DNA of 64,000 nt from Bimastos eiseni (taxonomy: Eukaryota > Annelida > Clitellata > Crassiclitellata > Lumbricidae), in assembly GCA_959347315.1 (NCBI GenBank), contig OY365811.1:36973206-37037205 (forward strand), given 5' to 3'. Every line of letters starts with the position of its first letter. The stretch's first letter is position 1. Below, in pieces: positions 22,546 through 33,325 of the stretch. Below the pieces are notes generated by a model. The model was not told the origin of the DNA and made no database searches. It worked only from the letters and a program-made list of their open reading frames with translations. The translations under genes were made by a program, and so were the position numbers.

Positions 22546-24149
22546 GTACATGTGCATACCCATTGAGTGAACCATCAACACTAAATGTTGTGTGATACTG
22601 TAATAATCATCTCATACACAGTCTAAAATTATCTGTTTATGAGCCAATGATTCTGTGATTGGTCAACAAGTGGTCACTGGTCGGTAAATTGTCGCTGATT
22701 TGGTTAGTTTTGGTCAGTCCTTTGTATAGTCAGTGGTGAGTCATTTAGTTAGACGGTGGTTGGTCAGACTTTCAGCCAGTCAGTCAATTAATCAGTAGTT
22801 TAGTCAGTATAGGGATGTACCAATTTCAATTTGGGATGAGCCAAAACTCGGATCGGAAACTCGGGTCGGCCGAGTTTCGTAGTGCTCGGCATAACTCGGA
22901 CTAGTGGCAAACTATGTGTCCGTGTATTTATAAAAAAAGCAACGGGTCCATGTAGTAATAAACATCGGCTCTCCAATTTTCTGTTTTGATAACAAAAGTC
23001 AGATTATTTTGTTAACAAAAAACAATTGCATTTAATTTTTTTAATCACCTTTGTAGTGAAAACTTAATATTATTATTACAAAAACAAATAAATTCTTGCA
23101 TTTATTTAAAGTTTAACATTTACCTTGTGTTCATCCAATGTGGCCGACAGTTTGTTTAACATTCCTGAACAATCTGTGCAGCATGTCCGTGATACTTAAT
23201 AGGCAAAATAAGCCATATAAATTGTTCAAACTGCCAAACTAAAAATCAAGAGAACGAGACTTCTTTAAATATTCAAAGATTGGACTCGATACAACTCACT
23301 CGTAAAACTCGGTACTTGGTATGAAATTGACGCTCGGTTTATCCCTAGTTTCTTTGTTATTATATAGCACCTATAGAGTATAGATAGCTATTCGAAAGCA
23401 ACGTGTCTATCCGGCAGACGTTACAGGTGCAGCTTAAAATAGATTAGATTCTAGTTGGTCATTTGTTTTGGTCAGTGACTGTTTTTTGGTGGATGAACTG
23501 TGTAGGTGCGAGAGTTGATCTGAAGAATAACGATGGAAAGACTCCATTAGATCTTGCACACGATGCTCAGACCGCAGCCTTACTACAACACGCAGGTACG
23601 TTGCTTGCCATCTTTGACGTCTTTTGGGTCAACTTAATGGTTCAGTTATTTTGTATTGATTAGGGTCGGTTCATTGCAGTAGTAGTAATTTTAGTTTAAC
23701 GATGTGATAACAAATATCATTAGCGTTTAACGTTATCCAGGCTTTGGACTGCAACTGTCAGTATATGAATAGTGGCATAGTTCATTGTATATTTTCTTGA
23801 ACTGAACAAATGGGTCAGTTCATTATAATTTGTTGAACTGAATAAATAGGTCAGTTTATTGTATTATTTGAGATGTATAAATAGGTCAGGTCATGATGGT
23901 TCTGTGACATTGTATGAATAGGTATCTGTTTTTTATAGAATTGTTCATTCTGTTTTACTTCTAATGCTAATTCTGTCTTTGAATTACATAGTAAATTACA
24001 GTGTAAACCTGCTATAAAAACCCAAGAGAAGTGGTCTGTAGTTACTAGATACCTTTTGTGATTAGTGTTACATAACGGACATGTTTTCATTTCCAGTTCA
24101 TCCAACACAGTATGAAGACGACTATGGATACGAAGATGACTCCGACTAA
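16018..24149 (+). CDS. OSTF1: OSTF1, SH3 and ankyrin-repeat adaptor
   Basis: Osteoclast-stimulating factor 1 is a small cytoplasmic adaptor with an SH3 domain followed by ankyrin repeats. Eight exons were assembled: 16018-16069, 17757-17803, 19435-19549, 20825-20916, 21353-21472, 22305-22383, 23506-23595, 24097-24149. All introns are GT/AG and phases agree, giving 215 residues against 214 in human. Residues 1-17 are a proline-rich start ([10 protein letters not shown]). The SH3 domain spans about 18-72 with [22 protein letters not shown] and GLIPSNY. Ankyrin repeats span about 77-185 ([47 protein letters not shown]). The acidic C-terminus [11 protein letters not shown] matches the family. Introns hold a LINE tail, two hAT-like MITEs and several tandem repeats. 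It is transcribed divergently from HMCES. Confidence 0.97.
16338..16962 (+). mobile_element. LINE 3' end (L2/CR1-like) in OSTF1 intron 1
   Basis: Reading frame 16347 onward gives [19 protein letters not shown], then KILTLTYNS and, further on, [14 protein letters not shown] and [17 protein letters not shown]. This is the hallmark C-terminal segment of L2/CR1-type reverse transcriptases (HWLPI..RI.FKI … APRLWN.LP … FKS.LKTHLF). One in-frame stop shows decay. A ~150-bp 3' UTR follows, ending in the GTGAATAAGCTGGTGCC tail. Confidence 0.85.
17100..17310 (+). repeat. Dispersed repeat, copy 1 (GCATATGCGTAAAG)
   Basis: This segment around GTGCATATGCGTAAAGGTCG, with following words TTTTGTACATGTTC and GAAGTAAAGTTTCGTTTGTAT, matches 21050-21215 over roughly 200 bp. 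Both copies are in OSTF1 introns (1 and 4) and in the same orientation. No coding potential; class unknown. Confidence 0.55.
17949..18414. mobile_element. hAT-type MITE with perfect 8-bp target duplication
   Basis: Inverted termini TGGGGCTTTAC and GTAAAACCCTT bound a 466-bp element rich in GAATATTCGG/CCGAATA words. CTATTATT occurs immediately on both sides (17941-17948 and 18415-18422), an exact 8-bp duplication as expected for hAT transposons. No transposase frame, so non-autonomous. It lies in OSTF1 intron 2. Confidence 0.8.
18964..19032. repeat. (ATT)n microsatellite, OSTF1 intron 2
   Basis: Interrupted then pure ATT trinucleotide run in the intron between OSTF1 exons 2 and 3. Confidence 0.85.
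20455..20548. repeat. Three-unit ~36-bp tandem repeat, OSTF1 intron 3
   Basis: The unit CCTCCTTTGAAAATAATCTT followed by CCAG and a short variable spacer is repeated three times (near 20460, 20490 and 20526). Confidence 0.8.
21050..21215 (+). repeat. Dispersed repeat, copy 2 (GCATATGCGTAAAG)
   Basis: Second copy of the repeat at 17100-17310, recognised by GCGCATATGCGTAAAGATG and a GTACTTGTTCGGCCGTGAAAG block. It lies in OSTF1 intron 4. Confidence 0.55.
22481..22544. repeat. (CATA)n microsatellite, OSTF1 intron 6
   Basis: Near-pure CATA tetranucleotide run, a small version of the very long arrays at 54.6 and 58.0 kb. Confidence 0.9.
22810..23347. mobile_element. hAT-like MITE, TAGGGATG termini, OSTF1 intron 6
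   Basis: The left end TAGGGATGTACC and the right end GGTTTATCCCTA are imperfect inverted repeats. Next to both termini are ACTCGG/CCGAGT-rich blocks. The interior is AT-rich without a long frame. A clear 8-bp duplication was not found. A related terminal fragment lies at 38965-39029. Confidence 0.6.
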
Positions 24150-24189
24150 GCTTTATCTCAGTATGTCATCCTGATGGATGACTGTTAAG

Positions 24190-24340
24190 AGGACCAAGCC
24201 AACCAACCCATCATGATGACCCTGCCAACCCATCAGGATGATCCTGCCAATTGATCAAGATGACTGCCTACTGATTAAAATGACTCTGCCAACCCAGCTA
24301 GATGACTTTGTCATCCTTGAAAGATGATACTGCCATTTGG
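24190..24340. repeat. Degenerate ~28-bp repeats in OSTF1 3' UTR
   Basis: Five or so variants of GATGACYCTGCCAACCCATC follow the OSTF1 stop codon directly. They are probably transcribed as part of the 3' UTR, whose end could not be fixed; no convincing AATAAA lies in the first 1.2 kb. Confidence 0.55.
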
Positions 24341-25446
24341 ATGATGATTAGCTTATCCTTCTAGACAAATTCCACATTATGTTCTGTTACCATAGCCGGT
24401 GTTTGCCTAAACTACCTGTTTAAGCTATCTGCCTGGATGAAAGTCTACCATAGTTTCCATTACCATAAACCCCATAAACTGCAGTTGTTCATGAGCTGAC
24501 GTTTAACCTTCATCTTCTGTTGTATATTTTCGTTCACTGACAATTCAAGTGTAATATAACAGCCGAAAGTAACCCAGTTTTTTGTGAAAATTTATTTGAA
24601 TGAGTGATTTGATGAATATTTCTTAGTATTTCTTTATGTCTATTTATGTCAGTGTCAGTGGGTTGGTCACTGAAGTGAACTAGAAACAAGCTGTGTTGCT
24701 TTAGGAATTGCATGATCATTCGCTCATGTGCTGCTCAGGGTCATTGCGTGCAGACCAAAACCCTTATTTATTATTAGTAGCTATCTTGACATTATAATTT
24801 TTAATCCATAGCAGTCTTGATTTTTCAGGATTGAAGAAATGTCCGTAGAGAATAATTCCCTTTTTCATAACATCAATTCCTCAGAATTTCAGCTACTCGA
24901 CAATTATTCTTGCTATCATTATTTTTTAAATTACCCAACCTAAAGCAAATTCCTAAATAACATATTATTATTGCTATAATTTATTATTACATCAGAATTT
25001 TTGTATTGCGTGCTTATACTGGCAGTATAACTTGTGGTATCACATAGTCTGTAAATATACCTTAATGTTCTGTATAATGGCTCTACAGAAATTTATGATT
25101 ATAGGTTATATACAGTGACAATTTTATTTTGACTAGCATCATAAAATTGCTGTAACAGAGCATGTGGCTCATAAGATATTGCATGTTGATGTATTGTAAT
25201 GTTCTAACGTAAATGTAAAGTGAGTCACATCTTAATGCGATGTATGTAATATGGATCATGTCTTAATCTTATGTAATACAGATCATATCTCATTACGATG
25301 TAATGCACCATAGCTGAATCCGCTATAGTGAATAGGCCTACACTGACCGTACACTGTCTGCAAGAATATTGGACAACAAGGGAGAGTAAAAGTACCACAC
25401 ATCCTCATTGTGTAGAGCTTATGAAAACCGTATTGCCAATACTACG

Positions 25447-25928
25447 AGGGCCCATCCATTTTAAAAAATCGCATTTTCGGACACCCTCCCCTGTTGCACC
25501 ACCTACATTTCATTGACCCCATGCGTACGTACATTTGATCTCTACCTCCCTCCCCTATTGTAAAGGTTAATAGCTAAAGACATATATAAGACATTGATTT
25601 TACGACAGGCTGTTTATCTTTGCTAAGCATCATATTTAACAGATAAAATTTTTTAACTGTTATGAAGAAATAAAACACTAACAACAATTGCATTTAAAAG
25701 TTTTACTGCTACATAAAATTTATTAAGCAGGAATATAGTCTATGCATATGTATGCGTTTACAGTTCTGATTTTCATATTCCGTAATGCGGACGTCATATT
25801 TAGACAATTAATATTTGCGTACATACATATTTTCGGGTACCCTCACCATAATTATGCACCCGTACGCAAATGGCCGAAATTTGAAACCCCTCCACCCTCG
25901 CTGCGTACGTAATATGTGGACGGCCCCT
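25447..25928 (+). mobile_element. MITE 'GGGCCCATCC' family, copy B
   Basis: An uninterrupted 482-bp copy. It begins GAGGGCCCATCC and ends ATATGTGGACGGCCCCT, with shared internal blocks (GCGTACGTACATTTGA, ACATTGATTTTACGACAGGC, GGACGTCAT). It serves as the reference for the empty site of the mariner in copy A. Confidence 0.85.
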
Positions 25929-27244
25929 AATGTAGATGTTCATAACTGGCTATATTTGCAGCACTTTGCAAGAACATCAGAAAGACTGAAGTCAGAGCTT
26001 CAAGTTAAACGACGATTGCACTCGTATGAATTCAAAGAAATAACTTTTTATAGTGTTAGTTCACAACGTTTTTCTGCGATACATTCAAATGTCCTAGTGT
26101 TCAGCATATGAATTCCCACACTCTGAAGACAAGAAATAAATATGAAATATCAAGTACAGATATTGGAATATAATTATTGTATTTTGTAAATACTTCTTAT
26201 ATACATGCGAGAGGGAGCAATATTTCCATGTGTTCTGTCTTTTGATTTGTTTATCATTAGGATGTTTAAATTCGCAATATACATTTCTAACGTTATCGAT
26301 CTACTGCATAACTTAACCACAAGTCAGAATTTATCATAAACCTTCGATCATTATACCCTAAGGGCCGACCATCTGTGTTCCCCAGCACATTCTCGTACAC
26401 CTTAGCTATTTTTCTCCATTCATTACCACAGGTTGTCATCTAAACATGCCTGACAAATAACATACCCAGGTAGTCTAAATCCCATGGTCCTACTGGAACA
26501 TTGTGGAGGCACTCGTTTCCATCTCTTCAGCCCTTGAACTGTTGATGGATAGATTCCAAGGTCCTTGCCCAGTGCACCACATGGCTTGCCTTCAAGTCCC
26601 ACCATCTTGCGTTGGCACCAATTTGTACTACTGCTTGGTGGACTTTGTGATGAGGTTAAAGACCAATTCTTGTGTAAACTTTATTTTCAATCTCACATAA
26701 GGAATCAAATTTAAAAAAATAAAAATACCTTGAAAGCATCACATTTACAAATCATAATGACAATCATCAAAAATTAATTGCTCAAAAGTTTTAATTTTAT
26801 CAATTGCACAGATTTTATGAACAACAAAATTGTTTTTATTGACCTCGGCATTTACATTATGACAAAGTTGATAATAAATTTATATGACACGTAAGATTCA
26901 ACAGGAAGGATAAGATCTGAGAAGGACCGAGGTCCTGTAGGGGGCCCACCCACATATCAAGAGGCAAAAGTTGTGATGGTCAGAGGTTGACACTTAAATA
27001 ATACTGAAAAGGAAAAAACACAGCTTAATTAATTATTAGCTATAAACAGCATTGTTCAAGTTGAATTTACATGTTTGCTATGCCTGCCTTTACAGTTTTC
27101 ATGCTAATGAAGATTATGTTGATAATGATCATGGTTACATCAGAGTCATACATAGATCAGTGTTATGCAGTATGTATTTAATCCAACGAAGTCAAAGTAA
27201 TATGCTCACGGATTTTTATTTTAAATATTCAAATATTTGGTAGG
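25929..27244. other. No gene seen
   Basis: About 1.3 kb between the MITE and a LINE relic without recognisable genes. A minus-strand frame at 26423-26605 is short and unsupported. Confidence 0.4.
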
Positions 27245-27350
27245 TTCTTCAATGTTTCTGGAAGGCTGTTCCAGAGTTTAGCACCCGAGTATTTGATTGT
27301 GAACGTTCTTGTATTCGTATAAGTGTGTACAGGAGGGTTTTACATGCGAT
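27245..27350 (-). mobile_element. LINE C-terminal relic
   Basis: On the minus strand a short frame reads RTFTIKYSGAKLWNSLPETL, the conserved end of many CR1/RTE-type reverse transcriptases (the AxLWNSLP motif). The frame is not extended cleanly upstream, so this is a decayed fragment. Confidence 0.55.
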
Positions 27351-27539
27351 AACAGTGTGTGCTAACGCCTTGTCCAGAGACATTACTTGGAGCCTGCTGA
27401 GCAGACTCAAACCCACAACCAGAGGATTACACAATACAAAACAGACTTCTAATCTCATGATTTCTTCTTCCATTGTCCTTAAGCCCAAGATATCAACCCT
27501 CATAAAATACACCCTGAGGGACCCTAATAACTAGGTTGC

Positions 27540-29566
27540 AGCACCATATAAATTGTCATTATTATTATCAGTTGACAGTCAAAATGGACCATTGTGCTGT
27601 ACTATTAATTATATAGAGTGGAACACTTAAATTGGAACACGAGTTACAGTGAAAACAATCTGCCATTAATTAACAAAACCAAATACAATTGGCCTACTTA
27701 ATAATCCAAACCAAATTACGTCATAAAACAAAAGATCTCAACCATTCAAAATCAGTTGTCTTAACACTACCGACAAGCTGCATTGGTTTTCCAGTCAAGT
27801 TTAGTACACACTCGTTAATTTGTTGAACAAAGATCTCAACAGAGAGGATGTCACTTGTGTAACACAAGTGTACAGCATGCACCAAAAAAAATACCAACGG
27901 CAGTAACCTCTTTGAAAAAACATTTTACACATCAAGTATGAGTAATGAGCTCCAAATGTGAATAATAAAGTATTATCCAAGGCTGCTAAAGAACTAAACC
28001 AAATTACCTGAAATTAGCTTCAGCTGCAAATGTTTCAGATTCTGTAACCTATAGTTTCTGAATGATATGCAAGTCACTATTAAAATTTTCGCTATTGAAG
28101 ATTTCTGTCTTACCCAAACACAAATTATCTTGATTAAATAATACCCTAGTTATGCTTAATGCAATTGATTGACTGATATGCCAGAGCAAGTGTTTGCAAA
28201 ACCCTGATAAGCACTGTATGACATTGACAGCACATTTTCACTTTCACATCTGCACAGGCATAATTAACAAGCAAACCTAGGCTTAAAGCAAAGTGAAAGC
28301 CAGTACATCAATTTTCAACACTTTTACGACTCCTTTACTGCCCTTAATCAGTTTATTTTTTAGTCACTAGCAAATGTAACTGTAATCCAACATTTATGAA
28401 GCACCACTAACCGGTTGAGAGGTGCTTCCAAACAAAGTCCGTGCATCTCTAACAAATCAAATGGTATTTCCAAAACAGGAGACACAAAAGGCCGAGGCGC
28501 TCAAGCTAGGCTTTCTGTAGAGGATGGTCCCAACTAGAGAGGCCGACATAGGAAATGTACCACATCAAATTTAAATGCTATTCATGTTATTTATGTTCAG
28601 AGTAAACTTTTAAAACAAATACTTTGTAAATCAATCAAATATCTGCCATCAAAATTCTTTTTCAAATATTATTCAAAAGCTGTAAAGAATTAATTCGTGT
28701 ACACAGCACCTTGACGTAATTATGGCAAAATAAAGTCCAGTTTCATGTTGCTATTCATATTGTTTGCAAAGCTATTTTAAAATATTATGTCAAATGTAAA
28801 TAGAAATCAATTCGCATATTCAGCACCTTGATCTATTATGATTAAATAAAGTCCAGTTTCATGTTGCTAATCATATCATCTGCAAGAAGTATTATGCACA
28901 TTAATAAACTATTTTCCATCAGCATTCTTTCAAATATTATCTAATCCTAAATATAAAGTGCAAAATTTGTCTCTTGCCTGCAACAAAAAAGGCCCACAGA
29001 TGCAACACTCTGGCAAAAGGAATTTTTTACAAAACGTTCTTTAAGGAGGCAAATATCTAGGACAACATTTCAGGACAGAATTTACTCAGATTTCAATATT
29101 TGAACATTTCGTAAAACTCACGGCGGCCATTTTCATTCACGTCACATAAAGGCAGTGCTGATTTAATATGCAAATCAGGCGCATTAAACCACAGCATCAC
29201 ACGTAGATATTAGGATTACCAATGGAGCACTCATGATCGAGTAGAGCTACAAGGAAGCAATTGAAGAGGTACAGTTGCTTAGTTCAAAGGTGAACCACTT
29301 CATTAAGAGGTCATAAAAGACAAAAAGTCAGAGCCACTTCCTAAAGAGGTCGTTGAATTCAATTTTAATGATCTCCTTACAAAGAGCTACAAGGAAGCAA
29401 CTTAAGAGGAAAAGTAAAGTTGAACAATAATTAAAAATTGCAGGAATTAGTTTCTGGTACAAGTCTAGTCAAGTGCTGAAATCAAAATCCCAGGTGAAGC
29501 AGGTTAGTAAGGCTAGAACCTGAAAAAAAAATTATTTGTGTTCATGAGACCTCGTCATAAAACACT
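27540..29566. other. MSRA 3' flank; no further gene seen
   Basis: AT-rich DNA downstream of the MSRA stop (minus strand). The part nearest 29566 should be MSRA 3' UTR. It contains short direct repeats of CTACAAGGAAGCAA (near 29248 and 29389) and the duplication listed separately. Confidence 0.4.
28590..28925. repeat. Diverged ~125-bp tandem duplication
   Basis: The block CAGCACCTTGAYSTAATTATG … ATAAAGTCCAGTTTCATGTT occurs twice (near 28706 and 28821), with flanking sequence also duplicated but diverged. It lies 3' of MSRA. Confidence 0.65.
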
Positions 29567-32301
29567 TCACAGCTCAGATTTTTCCTGAACTTGTGACCCA
29601 CCAGCTTTCTTGACACCCAAGCCTCGCGGACATGCCACCCCCGTTCCCCCAAGACCGCAGTAACCTCCAGGGTTTTTGTGCAGGTACTGTTGATGGTAGT
29701 CATCAGCATAGTAGAAATCGGTCGCTGGTAAGATCTCCGTCGTGATTGTTCCGAGTTTTTTCTTTGTCAGCTCCTCCTGGTAGGCGGATTTGGATTCTTC
29801 GGCGAGCACCTTCTGCTCTGGATCATAGTAGTAGATCCCGGATCGATACTGCGTGCCCTGATCATTGCCCTGTCGCATGCCCTGCGTTGGATTGTGGCTT
29901 TCCCAGAAAAGGGTTAGAAGGTCAACGTAGGAGACTTTTGCTGGGTCGTAAATGACCCGCACGACCTCTGAATGACCTGTTTTTCCACTGCAAACCTCTT
30001 TGTATGTTGGGTTCTTAGTAAAGCCAGCTATATATCCCACCTAAACAAAAATGATTTCATTCTAGATATATGCAGACAAACTTTTATTTAGATAGTTTGA
30101 AAGTAGTGCTAATATAGGCATTACATATATGTCTGCTTAAACAATGTAACCAGATGTCAAATTAAAATGCCCAGACCCTACGTAGAAAGTAGAAGAATTG
30201 GGAATTTCTGGCTCCGAGTGACTCTTTCCTACAAATGACCTGATAAAACTATTCATAAACCGCTAACCTGGGTCGAGTAGACTCCTTTCTGCTGCCAAAA
30301 TTTTCGCTCTGCTCCCCAAAAGCATCCCATGCCTACAAGAACAATTGCAGATGTTATATAGCTCCATCATTAAAGCATTTCTGACAAATACATTATGGCA
30401 AACATTGTCTAAATGAGCATCTCCCATGTCTAAATCCATCTAGTCCTATTATCCAGTAGCGACTAATGTAATTCAGTACTTTATGGTCTTCTAAACCATA
30501 GACGACGACTCAAAAAGAGGCATCAGGAACATTAGCCACAGTACTCACCTAGGTTCTGGGGCAAGAGTAAAGCTTCACTCCTGTACTTTTTGGAACATTC
30601 TAATTCTTACCTACTCTCTAAGACAACTACACTGGTGACCTATCCAGGCTCAGATATCTGTTAAAATCGGTCTCTTCACATTCAAAATATTAGGTTCTAC
30701 TCCCAGTTAGTCAAACCATGTGCTGTCCTTAAACCAAGGCAAGGATTATGCCAGTCTCAAAAGGAGATTTTGTAATCAAAAGAGCAAATCTACAATTCGA
30801 AAACAGAATGTTCGAGGCAGCCGCTCCAGGTGAATGGAACTCTCTGCCAGAACCAATTCCAAGATCCTCCTCAATAAATAATTTTAATTTTAAAACTAAA
30901 CTTAAAGCTCACTGATTCTCTAAGTACTATGACTAATCACTAACATATAACACATCCTTTGAGTAAGGTGCTTCATAAATGCCAGTTGTAATGTGTCATA
31001 TACTCTTGGCTTATAACTAAGACAAAGTTTTACTTACCTTACTTGTTTACAGGTCAACTATTTGTTCTTGATGACCCAAGAACATACAGACACCCCAAGA
31101 AAAATGTTCAACCCATCTCAAGACGCACCCTTTGAAATCTATTCAACCGCCATGTTAAGCACCCACGTCACCAAGTGAGATTCTTAAAAGGCCCTTTACA
31201 GATAGCCAGATACATATATCTCTTAGCCAATTGATCAGCTATGCCACCAGGATAACATGCAGTACAGAAGAACAGGCACATTTCACAATGTGCTTTGGGC
31301 ATGCTCCTAATAATCAAATAATTATTATGTAACACAGAATCTCACCAAATGTAGCAAGTTTCATATCAGAAGGAAATGGTGGAACAGTTGGATTGGAGTT
31401 TACAGCATGTTGGCTGGACACTGTGATTGGTTCACTGCGGCCTAGAATGCAAAATAAATTCAACGTTTAAAAAGAGGGGATAAACTCAAATCAAAACATA
31501 AAATATGTAGATCATATCTATCTATATCAATCAAACAATCACTAAATAAATGGCTTATTTAGCAAAAAAAAAATGTCAAGAACAAAAAAAAACTAAATAT
31601 AAGCACAAGTACATGAAATTTCTTAACATTAACTGTCGATCGCCCGGGAGACCCAATTAGGGACCAAACAGCCCTGCTAGTTAGGGCCACCCCGCAATGC
31701 ATGGAATGTAACAAAACAATTTATGACCGTTCCAGTTGAAAAGAAAGCAAACTATCAGGCCTGTTCAAAATTAAACACAAATTCCAACATGACAACTTCC
31801 CTTGATGCTGCTATCATTCATTTACATTTGAATATACTTGTTTGTTTATATACAATTTATTGTATATATATATATATATATATATATGCTGGTAAAAAAA
31901 TATATACACATGTATGTGGCAACACCCTGGTTATAATAAATTATATATAAACAAACAAGTATATTCAAATGTAAATAAATGATAGCAGCATCGAGGAAAG
32001 TTGTCATGTTGGAATTTCTGTTTTAATTTTAATAAATTTGGCAAAGTTCCAGAAAACAATATAAAAGGGATAGTTACTACATTCTATAACGAGGCAAAGA
32101 AAACTGTTCTCCATTTATATTCAGATAAGTAATCAAACACAATTCATAGAAATTTAAGAAACTGAACTGGCAGTGAACATTTGCTATGATGAAAGCATGA
32201 ATTTAGCAAATATTCCTCCAATTAAGAAACTTGTCACAATATAATAATGTCCTACCAGGAAGTGCATTTTCCTGTGTTGGGAGAGAGATCTTTGACGACA
32301 T
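29567..32301 (-). CDS. MSRA: MSRA, peptide-methionine (S)-S-oxide reductase
   Basis: MsrA reduces methionine-S-sulfoxide in proteins, using thioredoxin for recycling. Four exons on the minus strand, 32256-32301, 31346-31441, 30268-30332 and 29567-30040, join with GT/AG splice sites and matching phases to 226 residues. The catalytic site is [11 protein letters not shown] with Cys51. Resolving cysteines fall at about 197 and 206 in [12 protein letters not shown]. Family landmarks include [50 protein letters not shown] and [11 protein letters not shown]. The start chosen ([17 protein letters not shown]) parallels the short cytosolic form of vertebrate MSRA. The frame is open upstream without another ATG before a stop, and a splice acceptor-like CCTTGCAG lies just before, so a further 5' exon encoding a mitochondrial presequence is possible. 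Head-to-head with UNC119. Confidence 0.95.
30590..30985 (+). mobile_element. LINE 3' end in MSRA intron 2
   Basis: The plus strand encodes [20 protein letters not shown] followed by [12 protein letters not shown] and a stop, the C-terminal signature of L2/CR1 reverse transcriptases. The 3' tail GTGCTTCATAAATGCCAGTTG resembles L2-type tails. Upstream reading is broken, so this is a relic. It is antisense to MSRA. Confidence 0.7.
31766..32032. repeat. 267-bp foldback element in MSRA intron 1
   Basis: The left arm (31766-31862) and right arm (31934-32032) are inverted complements over about 97 bp with few mismatches, e.g. ATTCCAACATGACAACTTYC and its complement. The loop of about 70 bp holds a (TA)n run. 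In the MSRA pre-mRNA this would form a near-perfect long hairpin. Confidence 0.85.
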
Positions 32302-32510
32302 GTCTGCAAGGCAGGTTGTACCAAAATGGATCAAATGCTGAACCAGCAGAACTTGTGAAACTGACTTTTGAACAACTGACCCCTAAGTTAACCAAACAAA
32401 AAAAACACAATACAGTGGGTGGGTTACCTATCATCATAACAAGCTGCTGGAATGATTAATCCGCCTCTGTATCAGGTTTTAATTTCAACACCAAAGTTAT
32501 CTTTTTAACT

Positions 32511-32790
32511 TTGCTGTCTTGTTGCAAAAAAAAGAGATCAATGATAAAGACAATTCGAGAACGACAGAGAAGATGGATGGGACACATAATGAGAGGAAAT
32601 TCACTACTTAAAAACATCACAGAGGGGAGAATAGAAGGGGAAACAACAAGAGGAAGACCAAGAACAATGCTTTTAGACTGGATGATGGAGAAAAGTGGAT
32701 ACGGAAAAATGAAAGAAGAGGCTCAACCCAGGGAGGAGTGGCGTCATTGGGCATATGAACCTGCCTGAAGGCAGAGAACCAAATAAGAAG
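32511..32790 (+). mobile_element. Non-LTR retrotransposon C-terminal fragment
   Basis: An 85-codon frame reads [20 protein letters not shown], then [20 protein letters not shown] and [12 protein letters not shown]. This R.RWLGHI.RG … G+IEGKR.RGRPRT … WR pattern closes the second ORF of many non-LTR retrotransposons. It is truncated 5' and lies about 210 bp upstream of the MSRA start codon. Confidence 0.75.
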
Positions 32791-33026
32791 GTCTTGTAGC
32801 AAACCTGGTTTCCTTAATTTGTACAATCCAGGTAGCGTTTCTCTACTGTTCTTCCACAACCTTTGCTGCTTCGCCTAAATGGTAATTCTCTGGAATTCTT
32901 ATACACTACATATCACAACATTATATCATCCGGCTATGTACACATCTGTCAGACTATTGACACAGCGTTTCAGGTTACAACCTACCCCTCGCCCTACCAT
33001 ACGGTCCTAAAGCGTACCTTATGTGA

Positions 33027-33325
33027 AACATGTAGAGTAAACACAAAGACGGTAGAGTCGTAGACTAAGATATGACACTTCCTATCCCGCTGTGTATTTG
33101 GTTTATGTGGTGGTCAAAGCACACAAATCACTTCTCCATTCGCTACGTGGCGCGGTTGACGCCAGGCCAGCCGCGACACGTAGCGACTGGAGAAGTGGTA
33201 TCTTAGCAACAACAATCGATTCCAAGGTAGGTGGCGTGAATATTCAGTTACACAGCGGAGATAGGAAGTGTCACGTCTTAGTCTACGACTCTACCATCTT
33301 TGGTAAACATTAAACATGTTTTGCA
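33027..33325. repeat. ~300-bp palindromic MITE between MSRA and UNC119
   Basis: The outer arms (33027-33100 and 33252-33325) pair through GGTAGAGTCGTAGACTAAGA and TGACACTTCCTAT. The inner arms (33129-33156 and 33170-33198) pair through CACTTCTCCATTCGCTACGT and its complement, with a GC-rich tip (GCGCGGTTGACGCCA). The intervening parts of the two halves are not matched, so the element is a two-tier hairpin. No coding capacity. Confidence 0.85.

Noticed and set aside
26423..26605. Minus-strand frame with a helix-turn-helix-like phrase (ALGKDLGIYPSTV)
   Set aside because: Only 60 codons with no second transposase motif around it; too weak to call.
29567..29578. KSEL at the MSRA C-terminus as an ER-retention signal
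   Set aside because: The accepted pattern needs D, E, N or Q at the second position, and the protein shows no signal peptide.
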